A DNA stretch of 59,813 nucleotides, from assembly GCA_016287565.1 (NCBI GenBank), contig JAEFAM010000002.1, positions 71,648 to 131,460 of the forward strand, read 5' to 3'. The notes under the pieces are model-generated. The model did no database searches, was not told where the DNA came from, and worked only from the letters and a program-made list of their open reading frames with translations. Below, in pieces: positions 45,167-54,110 of the stretch (position 1 is its first letter; each line of letters begins with the position of its first letter). The position numbers and the translations under genes are program-made. The stretch is from Clostridia bacterium (GTDB taxonomy: Bacteria > Bacillota > Clostridia > UBA1212 > UBA1255).

Positions 45167-48100
45167 TTAAAACAGGTCGAACAGCGACATCTGGTTGCTG
45201 TCGGGAAGCCCCTCCAGGCAGCCCTCCGCCTTCAGCACTTCCACCACTGCTTTGTTGGCGCCGGTGGTGGCCTGGAAGTCGTCGATGGAAATGAATTTCT
45301 CGCCCCTCGCCTTGCGGGCGCGGCTTTCATTGACGATGCCTTCGGCAGCGGCGGAACCGATGCCCTGGAGGCAGGCCACGGGAGGCCTGATGCCTTCGGG
45401 TGTGGGAACGAAAGCGGTGGCGGCAGATTCGTAAATGTCCACGGGCAGGAACTTCAGGCCCCTGGCGTAGAATTCCACCAGCAGGTAATAAAGAGCGGCC
45501 TGGCTCTTGTCCTTGGCCGTGAGGTCGCCAGGACCCTCGTCATCGTCGCCGTCGTCGGAATCGTCCGCTTCGATATCGTCGGAAGCGGCCCCGTCGCCCA
45601 GCAGGTTCATTGACGCCATACGGCTGTACATCCGGTCAAGACCGTGGAGCATATTGACCCCGTCGAAATCGTCGATCTTCAGTGAGAACCTGGCGGCGTA
45701 GTACGCGTCCGGCCTGTACACCTTGAACCAGGCGATCCTGAGGGACAGGATGACGTAGGCAACGGCGTGCGCCTTGGGGAACATATATTTTATCTTGTTG
45801 CAGGACTCGATGTACCATTCCGGCACGTCGTGGGCCCGCATCTCCGCCTCCCACTCAGGCGTAAGGCCCTTGCCCTTTCTGACCTTTTCCATGATGTTGA
45901 AGGACATCTTTTTATCCAGGCCTTTTTTGATCAGGTAGAGCATTATATCGTCGCGGCAGCAGATGGCTTCGGACAACGTACACGTGCCGCTCTGGATCAG
46001 CGTCTGGACGTTGCCCGACCACACGTCGGTGCCGTGGGACAGGCCGGATATCCTGACCAGCTCGGACAATCTCTTCGGCCGCGTCTCCATCAGCATTTTG
46101 ATGACGAAATTGGTGCCCAGCTCAGGCACGCCGTAGGTGCCCAGAGGCATGCTGATCCTGACCTTGTTCATATCCATCCCCAGCGCGTCGGGAGAACTGA
46201 ATATGGTAAGCATGTTCTCGTCGTTGATGTCAACGTTCCGGCTGTCGACGCCCGTATAGTTTTCCAGCAGCTTCAGCATTTCCGGACCTTCGTGCCCCAG
46301 TATGTCCAGCTTCAGGATCGTGTCGTGGAGATATTTGAACTCGAAATGGGTGGTGATGATGTCCGAATCCGCCTTGTCTGCGGGATGCTGTACCGGCGTG
46401 AAATCGTGTATGTCCTTGTTTCTTGGAATGACGATGATACCTCCGGGATGCTGGCCCGTAGTCTTTTTAACGCCTTCGAAACCGGACGCCAGCCTGTCTA
46501 TCTCGGCGTTGCTGGCGGTCTTGCCGCTGCGCTCCAGGTACTTCAGCACGTAGCCCCGGGCGTTCTTTTCCGCCAGGCCCGAGACCGTACCGGCGCGGAA
46601 CACCTTGCCCTTGCCGAAGAGCACTTCCGTGTACTTGTGGGCGTTGGGCTGGTCGTCGGAAGCGAAGTTCAGGTCGATATCAGGGACCTTGTCCCCTTCG
46701 AATCCCAGGAACGTTTCGAAGGGTATGTCGTAACCGTCTCTTATAAGTTCCCTGCCGCATTTGGGGCATTTCTTCTTGGGCATATCGAAGCCGCAGTCGT
46801 ACCCTTCGTTTTCGTGGAACTCGAGGTAGCCGCAGGGGCAGCGGTAATGGGCAGGAAGGGAGTTGACCTCCGTTATGCCGGCCATGTAGGCGGCCAGCGA
46901 GGAACCGACGGAACCTCTGGAACCCACCTGGTATCCGTTGCGCGCGGACTCGGCCACAAGTTCCTTGGCGGTGATGTACATTATAGAGTAGCCGTTGCCG
47001 ATGATGGCGTTCAGCTCTCGCTCCAGGCGCTTTTCGACTATTTCAGGCAGCGGATCGCCGTATATACTCCTGGCTTTTTCGTAGGCGGAAGTGCGCAGGA
47101 GCTCGTCGGAACCGGGTATGTCGGGAGGATAGAAGCCGTCGGGCACCGGTTTGATCTTCTCGATCATTGACGCGATCTTTAAAGTATTGTCCACCACGAT
47201 CTCCCGGGCCCTGTCTCCCAGATAGTCGAATTCCGCCAGCATCTCGTCGGTGGTGCGGAGGTACACGGGAGGCTGGTTCATATAGTCGTCGTAGCCTTGC
47301 CCGGCCTGGAGCACGGTGCGGTAGATGGCGTCCTCGGGCCTCAGGTAGTGCACGTCGCAGGTGGCCACCACGGGCTTGCCCAGTTTATCGGCGATCTCGA
47401 TCATCTTGAGATTGCACTTCCTGATCTCCTCTTCGGAATCCAGCGTGCCTTCCCGGACCAGATACATATTGTTCCCCGTGGGCTGTATCTCGAAATAGTC
47501 GTACCAGGAGCCGATCTCCATCAGCCTCTCGTCGGACTCTTTATTGATCACCGCATCATAAAGCTCGCCCAGTGAACAGGCGGGAGATATGATGAGCCCT
47601 TCCCTGTGGGCGTCGATCTCGAACCGGGGCATCCTGGGCCTTTTATGGTAGTAATCCAGATTGGACTTGGTTATCAGCTGATACAGATTTTTAAGGCCGA
47701 CGGTGTTTTTCACCAGTATTATACAGTGATAAGTAGGCAGCTTTTTCGCCTCTTCCGGATTCATATCGGGAGTCTGGTGGCAGAGGTACGCCTCGCAGCC
47801 GTAAATGAATTTGAAATCCGGATTGGACTTGGCGTATTTGGAATTGTAGATGGAAGTGATCTCTGAATAGCCCTGGACAACGCCGTGGTCCGTTATGGCG
47901 CAGGCGTTCCATCCCCATCTGATCAGCGTCTCCATCAGCTCGGAGGGTCTGGTGATGGCGTCAACGGCGCTCATCAGCGTATGCAGATGGAGCTCCACCC
48001 TTTTTACCTCCGCGCCGTCGCTTCTCTCTTTATGCTCGTCTCCGGTGATCGCCCGGGCCATCACGGTAAGCTCGTGGGAAAACTTGTCCAGCGCCGCTTC

Positions 48101-49039
48101 GCCGTAAAGGCGGATGTATTTGTTCTTTTTGAAATATTCGTCAACGTAGTCCTTGTCCTCGGGCTGGAAGAAGAATTTCGCCACCACGGAGTAGCTCTCG
48201 TCCGTTACGGAGACGAGGGCAATGAACGACCCGCTGCTGAGCTTTTTCGTGTCGTACTTGAACACTCTTCCGCGAAGGGCAACGAATCCGGAGTCCGCCG
48301 TCAGGTCCGCCATCCGCAATTCGGGCTGGTCGAAATCCCGCCCTATAAGTATGGTCTTCCCGAACCTGTCTTTTGGCGGCTCGGCGCCTTCGGGAGGCGT
48401 TATCCTGGTCCTTTTATTGCGCTTGCCGTCGCCGCGGCCGTTGTACATTCCGGCGGCGGGATTCGAGGAGCCTCCCGGGAAATACCCGCCTCCGAAGCCT
48501 TCCCGGCGGCGGTTCTGAGAGTCTGCGCGAAGCAGCGCCTCCTGCTCTTTTTCATATTCTTCTTCGGAAAAATCCACCACCACGGTGTCGCCCAGAAGAT
48601 CGGTCTCGGGCAGCGCCGAAGCTCCGTTAGGGCCTGATTCGGAAACGGCAGATTCGAAAGATTCGGATGGTCCGGAAAACTCGGATCCATCGGCGTTTTC
48701 AGAGGCTTCCTCGGATCCCGTATTGTCGCCCGGTTCCGGAGGTTCGGGAGGCAGCGGACTGTCGGCGGGGTCGCTTTCTTCGGCTTTTTCGCCGGTCTCA
48801 TCGGCTTTTTCGGCGGTTTCGGCAGCTTTTTCGGCGATTTCCTCCCCTTCGGAGGCCTTTTCGTTCATGAAGACTACCTTAAGTTCCTGGAAACCCGACC
48901 GCTTCCTGAGCAGCCTCTCCGCGTTTTTCTTGTCCTCTTCAGAGGCATCTTCCGGCGCGTAAAAACAGTACGCGGTAATGCCGCGGCTGGCTTCTGATAT
49001 CTCAACTCTGTCTATTCTTATTCTGAAATCGGAACTCAT
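45167..49039 (-). CDS. polC: DNA polymerase III, PolC type, without the inserted exonuclease
   Basis: The 1290-residue replicase has: domain I (about 1-110), an acidic disordered linker (about 65-160), an OB fold (about 215-330), PHP (VELHLHTLMSAVDA near 350; AITDHGVVQGYSE), zinc finger (CGYLEFHENEGYDCGF and CPKCGREL), palm with PDIDLNFASDD and KLDILGHEGPEM, and SGLSHGTDVWSGN. In canonical PolC a DnaQ-like 3'-5' exonuclease (starting with a VxDxETTGL motif) is inserted into PHP. Here PHP continues from FIYGCEAYLC to TYHCIILVKNTVGL with about 20 residues between, and no DxETTG motif was found. Catalytic Asp residues remain. Confidence 0.95.
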   Translation of the reverse strand: MSSDFRIRIDRVEISEASRGITAYCFYAPEDASEEDKKNAERLLRKRSGFQELKVVFMNEKASEGEEIAEKAAETAEKADETGEKAEESDPADSPLPPEPPEPGDNTGSEEASENADGSEFSGPSESFESAVSESGPNGASALPETDLLGDTVVVDFSEEEYEKEQEALLRADSQNRRREGFGGGYFPGGSSNPAAGMYNGRGDGKRNKRTRITPPEGAEPPKDRFGKTILIGRDFDQPELRMADLTADSGFVALRGRVFKYDTKKLSSGSFIALVSVTDESYSVVAKFFFQPEDKDYVDEYFKKNKYIRLYGEAALDKFSHELTVMARAITGDEHKERSDGAEVKRVELHLHTLMSAVDAITRPSELMETLIRWGWNACAITDHGVVQGYSEITSIYNSKYAKSNPDFKFIYGCEAYLCHQTPDMNPEEAKKLPTYHCIILVKNTVGLKNLYQLITKSNLDYYHKRPRMPRFEIDAHREGLIISPACSLGELYDAVINKESDERLMEIGSWYDYFEIQPTGNNMYLVREGTLDSEEEIRKCNLKMIEIADKLGKPVVATCDVHYLRPEDAIYRTVLQAGQGYDDYMNQPPVYLRTTDEMLAEFDYLGDRAREIVVDNTLKIASMIEKIKPVPDGFYPPDIPGSDELLRTSAYEKARSIYGDPLPEIVEKRLERELNAIIGNGYSIMYITAKELVAESARNGYQVGSRGSVGSSLAAYMAGITEVNSLPAHYRCPCGYLEFHENEGYDCGFDMPKKKCPKCGRELIRDGYDIPFETFLGFEGDKVPDIDLNFASDDQPNAHKYTEVLFGKGKVFRAGTVSGLAEKNARGYVLKYLERSGKTASNAEIDRLASGFEGVKKTTGQHPGGIIVIPRNKDIHDFTPVQHPADKADSDIITTHFEFKYLHDTILKLDILGHEGPEMLKLLENYTGVDSRNVDINDENMLTIFSSPDALGMDMNKVRISMPLGTYGVPELGTNFVIKMLMETRPKRLSELVRISGLSHGTDVWSGNVQTLIQSGTCTLSEAICCRDDIMLYLIKKGLDKKMSFNIMEKVRKGKGLTPEWEAEMRAHDVPEWYIESCNKIKYMFPKAHAVAYVILSLRIAWFKVYRPDAYYAARFSLKIDDFDGVNMLHGLDRMYSRMASMNLLGDGAASDDIEADDSDDGDDDEGPGDLTAKDKSQAALYYLLVEFYARGLKFLPVDIYESAATAFVPTPEGIRPPVACLQGIGSAAAEGIVNESRARKARGEKFISIDDFQATTGANKAVVEVLKAEGCLEGLPDSNQMSLFDLF

Positions 49040-49077
49040 AAACGAACCCCCGGAAAGATGTCATGGAATGTTTTTTG

Positions 49078-49106
49078 ATTATAGCAGAAACCCCGCCGGA
49101 ATAAAA
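49078..49106 (-). promoter_or_regulatory. Promoter candidate of polC
   Basis: Minus-strand extended -10 TGCTATAAT (TATAAT at 49083-49078) with a weak TTTTAT at 49106-49101 and a 17-base spacer, 39 bases before the polC ATG. Confidence 0.55.
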
Positions 49107-49206
49107 GTGAAACATCACCGTTTTTTGCACGTTTTTTGTCCCGTTTTTGACCGCCGGGCAGGGCCGTTTTCCTCCGCCCCGAACAGCCGTCTTTCTCCGC
49201 CGGGGC

Positions 49207-49251
49207 AACAAAAGAGCCCGGCCTTGCCGGATAGCTCCGGCCCGGTCGGGC
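49207..49251 (-). terminator. Terminator after the membrane protein gene 49280-50113
   Basis: On the minus strand a GC-rich stem (inner GCCGGA/TCCGGC, outer GCCCG/CGGGC) is followed by TCTTTTGTT. It separates the 49280-50113 gene from polC. Confidence 0.6.
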
Positions 49252-49279
49252 AACCGCTAAAGAAGCCTCTAACAAAGGC

Positions 49280-50113
49280 TCATTTTTTCTCTTTCTTTTT
49301 AGGCAGGTACCTGAGCGCCTTGTCGTATTCCGTGTCAATAAAGTCGAGATACAGCGATTTGCCGTCTTCTCCCGCTATCTCCAGGATCCCGGCATCGGGC
49401 CTGATCTTTCCGCCCGAAGTGTTGACGGAGGCAGGATAGGCGGAGAACCTGCCGAATGAAACTATATCGTCCTCGCCGCACCTGATCTCGCCCTGGGGAT
49501 TGGCCCAGTTGAAATCGAAGAAAACGTACTCGTTGCCTTCTTTTTTCATATAAAGCCTTGCCCGCTGCTGGGTGAAAAGCTGAGGCACGGAAGTGATGAG
49601 GCGGCAGACCGGAAGATCCGGATTGTTCCTGCGGGTGAGGTCGTCGTAAACGTCTTTAAGGGCGTTCTTCAGCACCTCGTCCTGTTCCCTCAGAGAAAGC
49701 TTCTTCACCTGGTCCTGGAAATCGCCTGCCAGCACCTTTTCTCCCAGTTCCTCTTCGGTACCGAAAAGCGAGAAATATTCGTTGCGCTTTTCATTGATGG
49801 TAGAAGGCCTTCCGGCAGCCTTAAGATAGGCGTTCCTGGTCTTTATGTACTTATAGATCACGTAGATGAGGATGGCAACGGCCAGGCCTGTAAGCACGTA
49901 CCAGAGCACCGCTTCGGAGGCGTAGCTCCTGGCCGTAAACAGGAACATGCCCACCAGCATCACCATACTAATGACGGTGCACACCAGCGTCGCCGTGTCA
50001 GGCGGGACAGCTTCCTGGGTATCCGCGTATCTGGCATAGCTCCTGGAGAAGGACTCGCTGAGCAGCGCCTTCGGTTCCACGTTGTATTGATCGGTTTCTG
50101 AGATCTTGTACAT
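49280..50113 (-). CDS. Membrane protein of unknown function
   Basis: The 277-residue protein starts with about 45 cytoplasmic residues (ETDQYNVEPKALLSESFS), then two close membrane helices (about 44-65 and 69-88), then a cytoplasmic domain of about 185 residues. That domain has an alpha-helical first half (LREQDEVLKNALKDVYDDLT) and a beta-rich second half (QRARLYMKKEGNEYVFFDFN). The family is not recognised. No close gene partners suggest a role: polC is downstream and a surface glycosidase is upstream. It ends in a run of lysines (KKKEKK). Confidence 0.7.
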   Translation of the reverse strand: MYKISETDQYNVEPKALLSESFSRSYARYADTQEAVPPDTATLVCTVISMVMLVGMFLFTARSYASEAVLWYVLTGLAVAILIYVIYKYIKTRNAYLKAAGRPSTINEKRNEYFSLFGTEEELGEKVLAGDFQDQVKKLSLREQDEVLKNALKDVYDDLTRRNNPDLPVCRLITSVPQLFTQQRARLYMKKEGNEYVFFDFNWANPQGEIRCGEDDIVSFGRFSAYPASVNTSGGKIRPDAGILEIAGEDGKSLYLDFIDTEYDKALRYLPKKKEKK

Positions 50114-50250
50114 TTTGATTTATCCCGTTCTGTAAGATATACTGCCGCTCTGGGGACGAACTCCCCTGCGGCGCCTTTCGGGCGAAGGTTATTATAACCC
50201 AGCGGCGGCAGATAATTCAAGCGGATGGTCAACGCTTTTTATCTTCCCCG

Positions 50251-52410
50251 TCAATCGTTTTTATCTTCCGGTCTGTCCTTTTTCTTTTTTCCGGCGATCA
50301 GCACCGCCGCCGTTGCCGCCACCGCCGCTCCGGCAACTCCTATTCCGATCCAGGCGTATGCCGGAAGCCCGGAACCGCTCTGCTTCGAATCATTGCCGGA
50401 CCCGCCGGGAGTCGCCTCTTCGGCGCCGCCGGGAGTGGCGTCAGGCTTCTCGTTTTCAGAGACCTTTTCAGAGTTGAACACGAATGTGAAGCGGCCGCCG
50501 GGGGCAACGTCTCCTGAAAGGTAGAAGTCCATCACGTCGCCGTCCGTTTGCATATTGTCCGACCACTTGAATTCGAGATTCACGGCTTTTTCGGAGAGGC
50601 CCAGCAGCGCCCGCGGGATCTCAAGCTGAAGAGCGTTGCCCCTGATCCTGTATCTGACGGTGCCAGCGGTCTCCCAGTTCCAGCCGCCGGTGCTCTTTTC
50701 CAGCGTGGCGGTGCCGAGGCCCGAGCCGTCGGGAGCCGAAGGAGAAACTCTGTTGACGATATAGTCGAAGCCTTCCCAGGTCTCGCCGCCGGAGCGGGTG
50801 CGGAGCAGGAGCCTCATCCAGGCGGGGCCGTCGGGCGAAGTGAGCTCATCGGCGGTCTTGACGAGGAAATATACGTTTTCATCGTCGTAGGCCACTTTGG
50901 AGAGCACGATGTCGTTTCGCATGGTGTCGGATTCGTACTTAAGGCCCTTGTAACCGGCGGCGCTGCGCTTCATGGTGCTGCCCGTGTAATGCGCGTACCC
51001 GGCGGGAACGGCGTCCCATTCTTCGAGGGCGGCGTCGACTCCCACGGTATGCTTTTCGGAATAGATCCTGGCCTCGGGCACTCCTTTGTAGCGGCGCACG
51101 TTGGTGACCAGCTGGTAGTAGTAATAGTCTTTCAATATGCCTTTGGAGGGCTCGATGTCGCGGCTGAATTCGTCGGTGTACTCGTCAGGGAAAGCGTTCT
51201 CGGTGATGGCGGTGCCGCCTCCCCAGGTCTCCCAGCGCCCCGCGATCCACTCGTTCCAGCCTGTGACGAAAACGATATCCGGATCGACCTCTATTGCCCG
51301 GTCCCACTGCTGCTGGAAGTTCAGGCCGTAAAGCAGCGCGTCGGGATCGCCGGTGCCCACGCTCTTATAGCCGCTGTCGGTGAGGTAGGAATACGAATAT
51401 TGTCCTTCGGTGAAAGCTCTGCCGTGGACGGTGCCTCTGGGGTCGTTCATTGCCGTGAGGCCGTATTTCTGATCCGCCGAGCCCTTCATACCGAACTCGT
51501 TGGCGTTCTGGGCCACGCCCACCGCCATCTCTTCCACTGAGCCGTCGGAACGCACTCCGTAGCGGGTCTGAGGATAGACGGAGAGCCAGCCCCAGATATT
51601 GTCGCCTATCTTCGTATCGGCGGTGAAGAAGGAGTCGTCGCTGCGGCGGAAAGTGTAATATTCAAGCAGGTCGCCGTCCTTGCCCGGGTCGAAACAGTCC
51701 GCGGGAGACAGGACCAGGGGCTTACCTTCCCAGTAGAACCAGAGGCCTTCTCCCACGCCTTTTTTGTATATCTGGCGGTAGAGCTGCCTGAGCTCTATGG
51801 GGTTGTTGTCGTAAAGCGTGTTCGGGTTGATGTTCAGCATAAAAGCGAGTTTCGGAACGTTGACGCCCTGCTCCGCCGCTTTTTCGAAGGCGCTCACAAT
51901 AAGTTTGAACTCCGAGAGGTACGTTTCCGTGCCGTTGGTGCAGTCCAGGAACAGCACGTCGATGCCCGCGTCCGCCAGCAGTTCCGCCTGCTTTCTAAGC
52001 ACGTACTCGTCGGAGGTAGAATAGTAACCGTAGATCGGCTCGTTCCAGAAATAAGGCGTGCCGCTGTCCCTGCCGCCCCAGGCCTCATGTTTGAAATCGT
52101 TGGCCGCTTCGGGATGGGCCGCGATGATCTCGGTGACGTTCATAGGTGCGTGCACGCTGAAGAACCGGTGCCAGTCCCAGAAAAACATACCTACGTAACG
52201 GCCTTTTTTGGGCCGCTCCGCGTTAAGCGTATTGCTGTCGGGCAATACTCTTCCCAGTCCGTCAACGCCTCCGTACAGCTCCGGTTCCGCTTTTCCCGCA
52301 TCGTTCTCCGCCGCCGTCGCCGCACACACGCTTCCGGTCAATATAGCCGGAAACAGGGCGCAGATCAGAAATATCCTAATGAACGTTTTGAATATCTTTA
52401 TACCTCTCAT
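50251..52410 (-). CDS. Surface GH99/GH71-like protein with CBM9-like domain and C-terminal anchor
   Basis: The 719-residue protein has a signal peptide (about 8-32), a catalytic barrel (about 55-470: GMFFWDWHRFFSVHAPMNVT, YFWNEPIYGYY, DVLFLDCTNGTETY, VTGWNEWIAG), a CBM9-like domain (about 510-650), a Thr/Gly/Ser-rich linker and a C-terminal membrane helix with basic tail (AWIGIGVAGAAVAATAAVL). It is the paralog of the lipoprotein at 1115-3022 but uses a different anchor. The gene is 52 bases downstream of the AlbA_2-type regulator on the same strand and probably shares its promoter. Endo-acting glycan hydrolysis is likely; the substrate is unknown. Confidence 0.78.
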   Translation of the reverse strand: MRGIKIFKTFIRIFLICALFPAILTGSVCAATAAENDAGKAEPELYGGVDGLGRVLPDSNTLNAERPKKGRYVGMFFWDWHRFFSVHAPMNVTEIIAAHPEAANDFKHEAWGGRDSGTPYFWNEPIYGYYSTSDEYVLRKQAELLADAGIDVLFLDCTNGTETYLSEFKLIVSAFEKAAEQGVNVPKLAFMLNINPNTLYDNNPIELRQLYRQIYKKGVGEGLWFYWEGKPLVLSPADCFDPGKDGDLLEYYTFRRSDDSFFTADTKIGDNIWGWLSVYPQTRYGVRSDGSVEEMAVGVAQNANEFGMKGSADQKYGLTAMNDPRGTVHGRAFTEGQYSYSYLTDSGYKSVGTGDPDALLYGLNFQQQWDRAIEVDPDIVFVTGWNEWIAGRWETWGGGTAITENAFPDEYTDEFSRDIEPSKGILKDYYYYQLVTNVRRYKGVPEARIYSEKHTVGVDAALEEWDAVPAGYAHYTGSTMKRSAAGYKGLKYESDTMRNDIVLSKVAYDDENVYFLVKTADELTSPDGPAWMRLLLRTRSGGETWEGFDYIVNRVSPSAPDGSGLGTATLEKSTGGWNWETAGTVRYRIRGNALQLEIPRALLGLSEKAVNLEFKWSDNMQTDGDVMDFYLSGDVAPGGRFTFVFNSEKVSENEKPDATPGGAEEATPGGSGNDSKQSGSGLPAYAWIGIGVAGAAVAATAAVLIAGKKKKDRPEDKND

Positions 52411-52462
52411 GTCAGATCACCTTTCTTCATACCGTATGCAGGCCTTCTTCTGCGGATATGTT

Positions 52463-53938
52463 TTATGTTTCAGCCTGACCTCTCTTTGCCCTGAAAACCA
52501 CACCGTTATTCTCGGAATAAACCTTTTCTAAGACGCCGGTTTTATAAAGGCTGCTCACCGCTTTGGCAAGCTTTTTTGTAATACCTTTGTAACCCATTTC
52601 TTTTGCGATCTCAGTCAGGTTCAGTTCTCGGTTTCCGAGAGCAGAAAGTATCCGGGAACCGTATTCACTGCCGTTTGCATCTTCCTTTTTCAAGAAAACC
52701 GGATGAACGGGTATTTTTACCGTAAGATATCCGCGCTCGGCATCCATCTCAAACGACGGCATGCCGGAACCGTTTTCACGAAGTGCGTTAAACGCGGTGG
52801 GTAATCCCGTATTCCGTCCTTCGGTCAACTTCAGTTCCTTCAAAAAATCTCCGATCCTCCTGTTCCTGTATACCATCGAGCGTATATCAAGCAATCTGAT
52901 CTTTTCATCCGTTATGCTTCGGTCAAACCCCGGAAAACTGGTGATCTCGATCGAGGCAGGAGTTATTCTTACGGTTATAGGTTCGTTGATCTGGTATGAC
53001 CTGTGATAAACGGCATTGGAGAGGATCTCTTCGATCGCCGCGTACGGATAGTTCATAACTCTGTCTGCTTCCGCTTTCTCACTGCTTTTTATCACGGCCT
53101 CTTTGATCACGTAATTTTTTATATACAGAAGCGCTTCGGAAAGCTGTCTCTGGATCGGACCGGTAAAAATCTTTTCGGTCATATTCATTCCCGTCGGATC
53201 AGGTATGTCTACGACTTCGATCCTGGCATATTTAAAATACTTTTCGGGATGCTCGGAAAACATGAGAAGTCCGACGTTCCTTGGCTTCCTGTATTCGGAT
53301 GGTCCGGATACAAGCTGCATATCCTCGGCAAGACGGTTAAGATCTTGAGCAAGAGAATAGCCATAGAGATCACTTCCGACTTTTTTCAGGTGTTCACGAA
53401 TAAGGCCGAGATCAAGGTCTGTTACGTCGGCGGCAAGGTTGGGTCTGTCATCAAAAGGAATATCCGAAGAAACGTAATACAACTGTTTTTCTTCCTCCGG
53501 AGAAGCAACGACGGTGCTGCTCGCTTTCCGTATGTAATATTTTTTTTCCGAACGACGGTCCGACAAGGAGATCGAGGCTTTATACGGACGGGAATATCCG
53601 CCTGAGACCCAGATAACGAGAACATGTCTGCCTTCAAAAAGGAACGGCTCCGCGACAGGCTGGTAAAATGGTTCAATATAATGACAACATTCGCGCAATT
53701 TTTTCTCAATACCGTCGATCCGGTCCAGTTCAATACCCTTTACCGGCAGGACAGGCACTCCGTTTTTCTCTTCGACACCGACAACTATATATCCGCCGCC
53801 CATATTGTCGATATCATTTGCAAAAGCGCATATAGTATGAAGGATCGGTTCCGGATTCCAGTCGGATTTGAATTCGATCCTGGTAGATTCGACAACTGTC
53901 CGGTTTATAAGGTCATTTATGTTTAGAGGTATTGCCAT
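52463..53938 (-). CDS. AlbA_2 (Schlafen-type) DNA-binding regulator with ATPase-like domain
   Basis: The 491-residue protein has an N-terminal AlbA_2 domain (TRIEFKSDWNPEPILHTICA and GGGYIVVGVEE), a middle domain with HATPase-like features (AIEEILSNAVYHRSYQINEP) and a C-terminal winged-helix-like end (LTEIAKEMGYKGITKKLAKA). Proteins with this layout are putative transcriptional regulators. A frame from 53998 adds 20 residues, but GGGGAGG is located before the ATG at 53938. The gene is clearly more A/T-rich than its neighbours, a sign of transfer. A consensus promoter and a long palindrome lie upstream, suggesting autoregulation and control of the two flanking sugar genes. Confidence 0.8.
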   Translation of the reverse strand: MAIPLNINDLINRTVVESTRIEFKSDWNPEPILHTICAFANDIDNMGGGYIVVGVEEKNGVPVLPVKGIELDRIDGIEKKLRECCHYIEPFYQPVAEPFLFEGRHVLVIWVSGGYSRPYKASISLSDRRSEKKYYIRKASSTVVASPEEEKQLYYVSSDIPFDDRPNLAADVTDLDLGLIREHLKKVGSDLYGYSLAQDLNRLAEDMQLVSGPSEYRKPRNVGLLMFSEHPEKYFKYARIEVVDIPDPTGMNMTEKIFTGPIQRQLSEALLYIKNYVIKEAVIKSSEKAEADRVMNYPYAAIEEILSNAVYHRSYQINEPITVRITPASIEITSFPGFDRSITDEKIRLLDIRSMVYRNRRIGDFLKELKLTEGRNTGLPTAFNALRENGSGMPSFEMDAERGYLTVKIPVHPVFLKKEDANGSEYGSRILSALGNRELNLTEIAKEMGYKGITKKLAKAVSSLYKTGVLEKVYSENNGVVFRAKRGQAET

Positions 53939-53969
53939 TTTAACCTCCCCTTGGTCATTCTGCGTATGT

Positions 53970-53998
53970 ATTATATTGCTTCTTTTCAGTCTTGTCAA
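53970..53998 (-). promoter_or_regulatory. Consensus promoter of the AlbA_2 regulator
   Basis: Minus-strand TTGACA (53998-53993), 17-base spacer, TATAAT (53975-53970): both boxes match the consensus exactly. The start codon is 32 bases beyond. Confidence 0.85.
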
Positions 53999-54003
53999 GT
54001 CAC

Positions 54004-54044
54004 TCGACGCAAATTTGTCGAGCGCCTCGACAAATTTGCGTCGA
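54004..54044. promoter_or_regulatory. Perfect 18-bp inverted repeat between divergent promoters
   Basis: TCGACGCAAATTTGTCGA (54004-54021) and its exact complement TCGACAAATTTGCGTCGA (54027-54044) flank GCGCC. Each arm also contains a near-palindrome (TCGAC..AAATTTGTCGA), and a further half-site TGTCGAG follows at about 54049. It lies between the -35 boxes of the AlbA_2 regulator and the GH127-like gene, the place expected for a shared operator. Confidence 0.75.
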
Positions 54045-54054
54045 ACGTGTCGAG

Positions 54055-54083
54055 TTGCGCCGCGGCCTGTATTGTAGTAAAAT
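54055..54083 (+). promoter_or_regulatory. Promoter of the GH127-like gene
   Basis: Plus-strand TTGCGC (54055-54060), 17-base spacer and TAAAAT (54078-54083), 28 bases before the ATG at 54111. Confidence 0.6.
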
Positions 54084-54110
54084 TGATGTCAACGACACGG
54101 ACCGGGAGAT

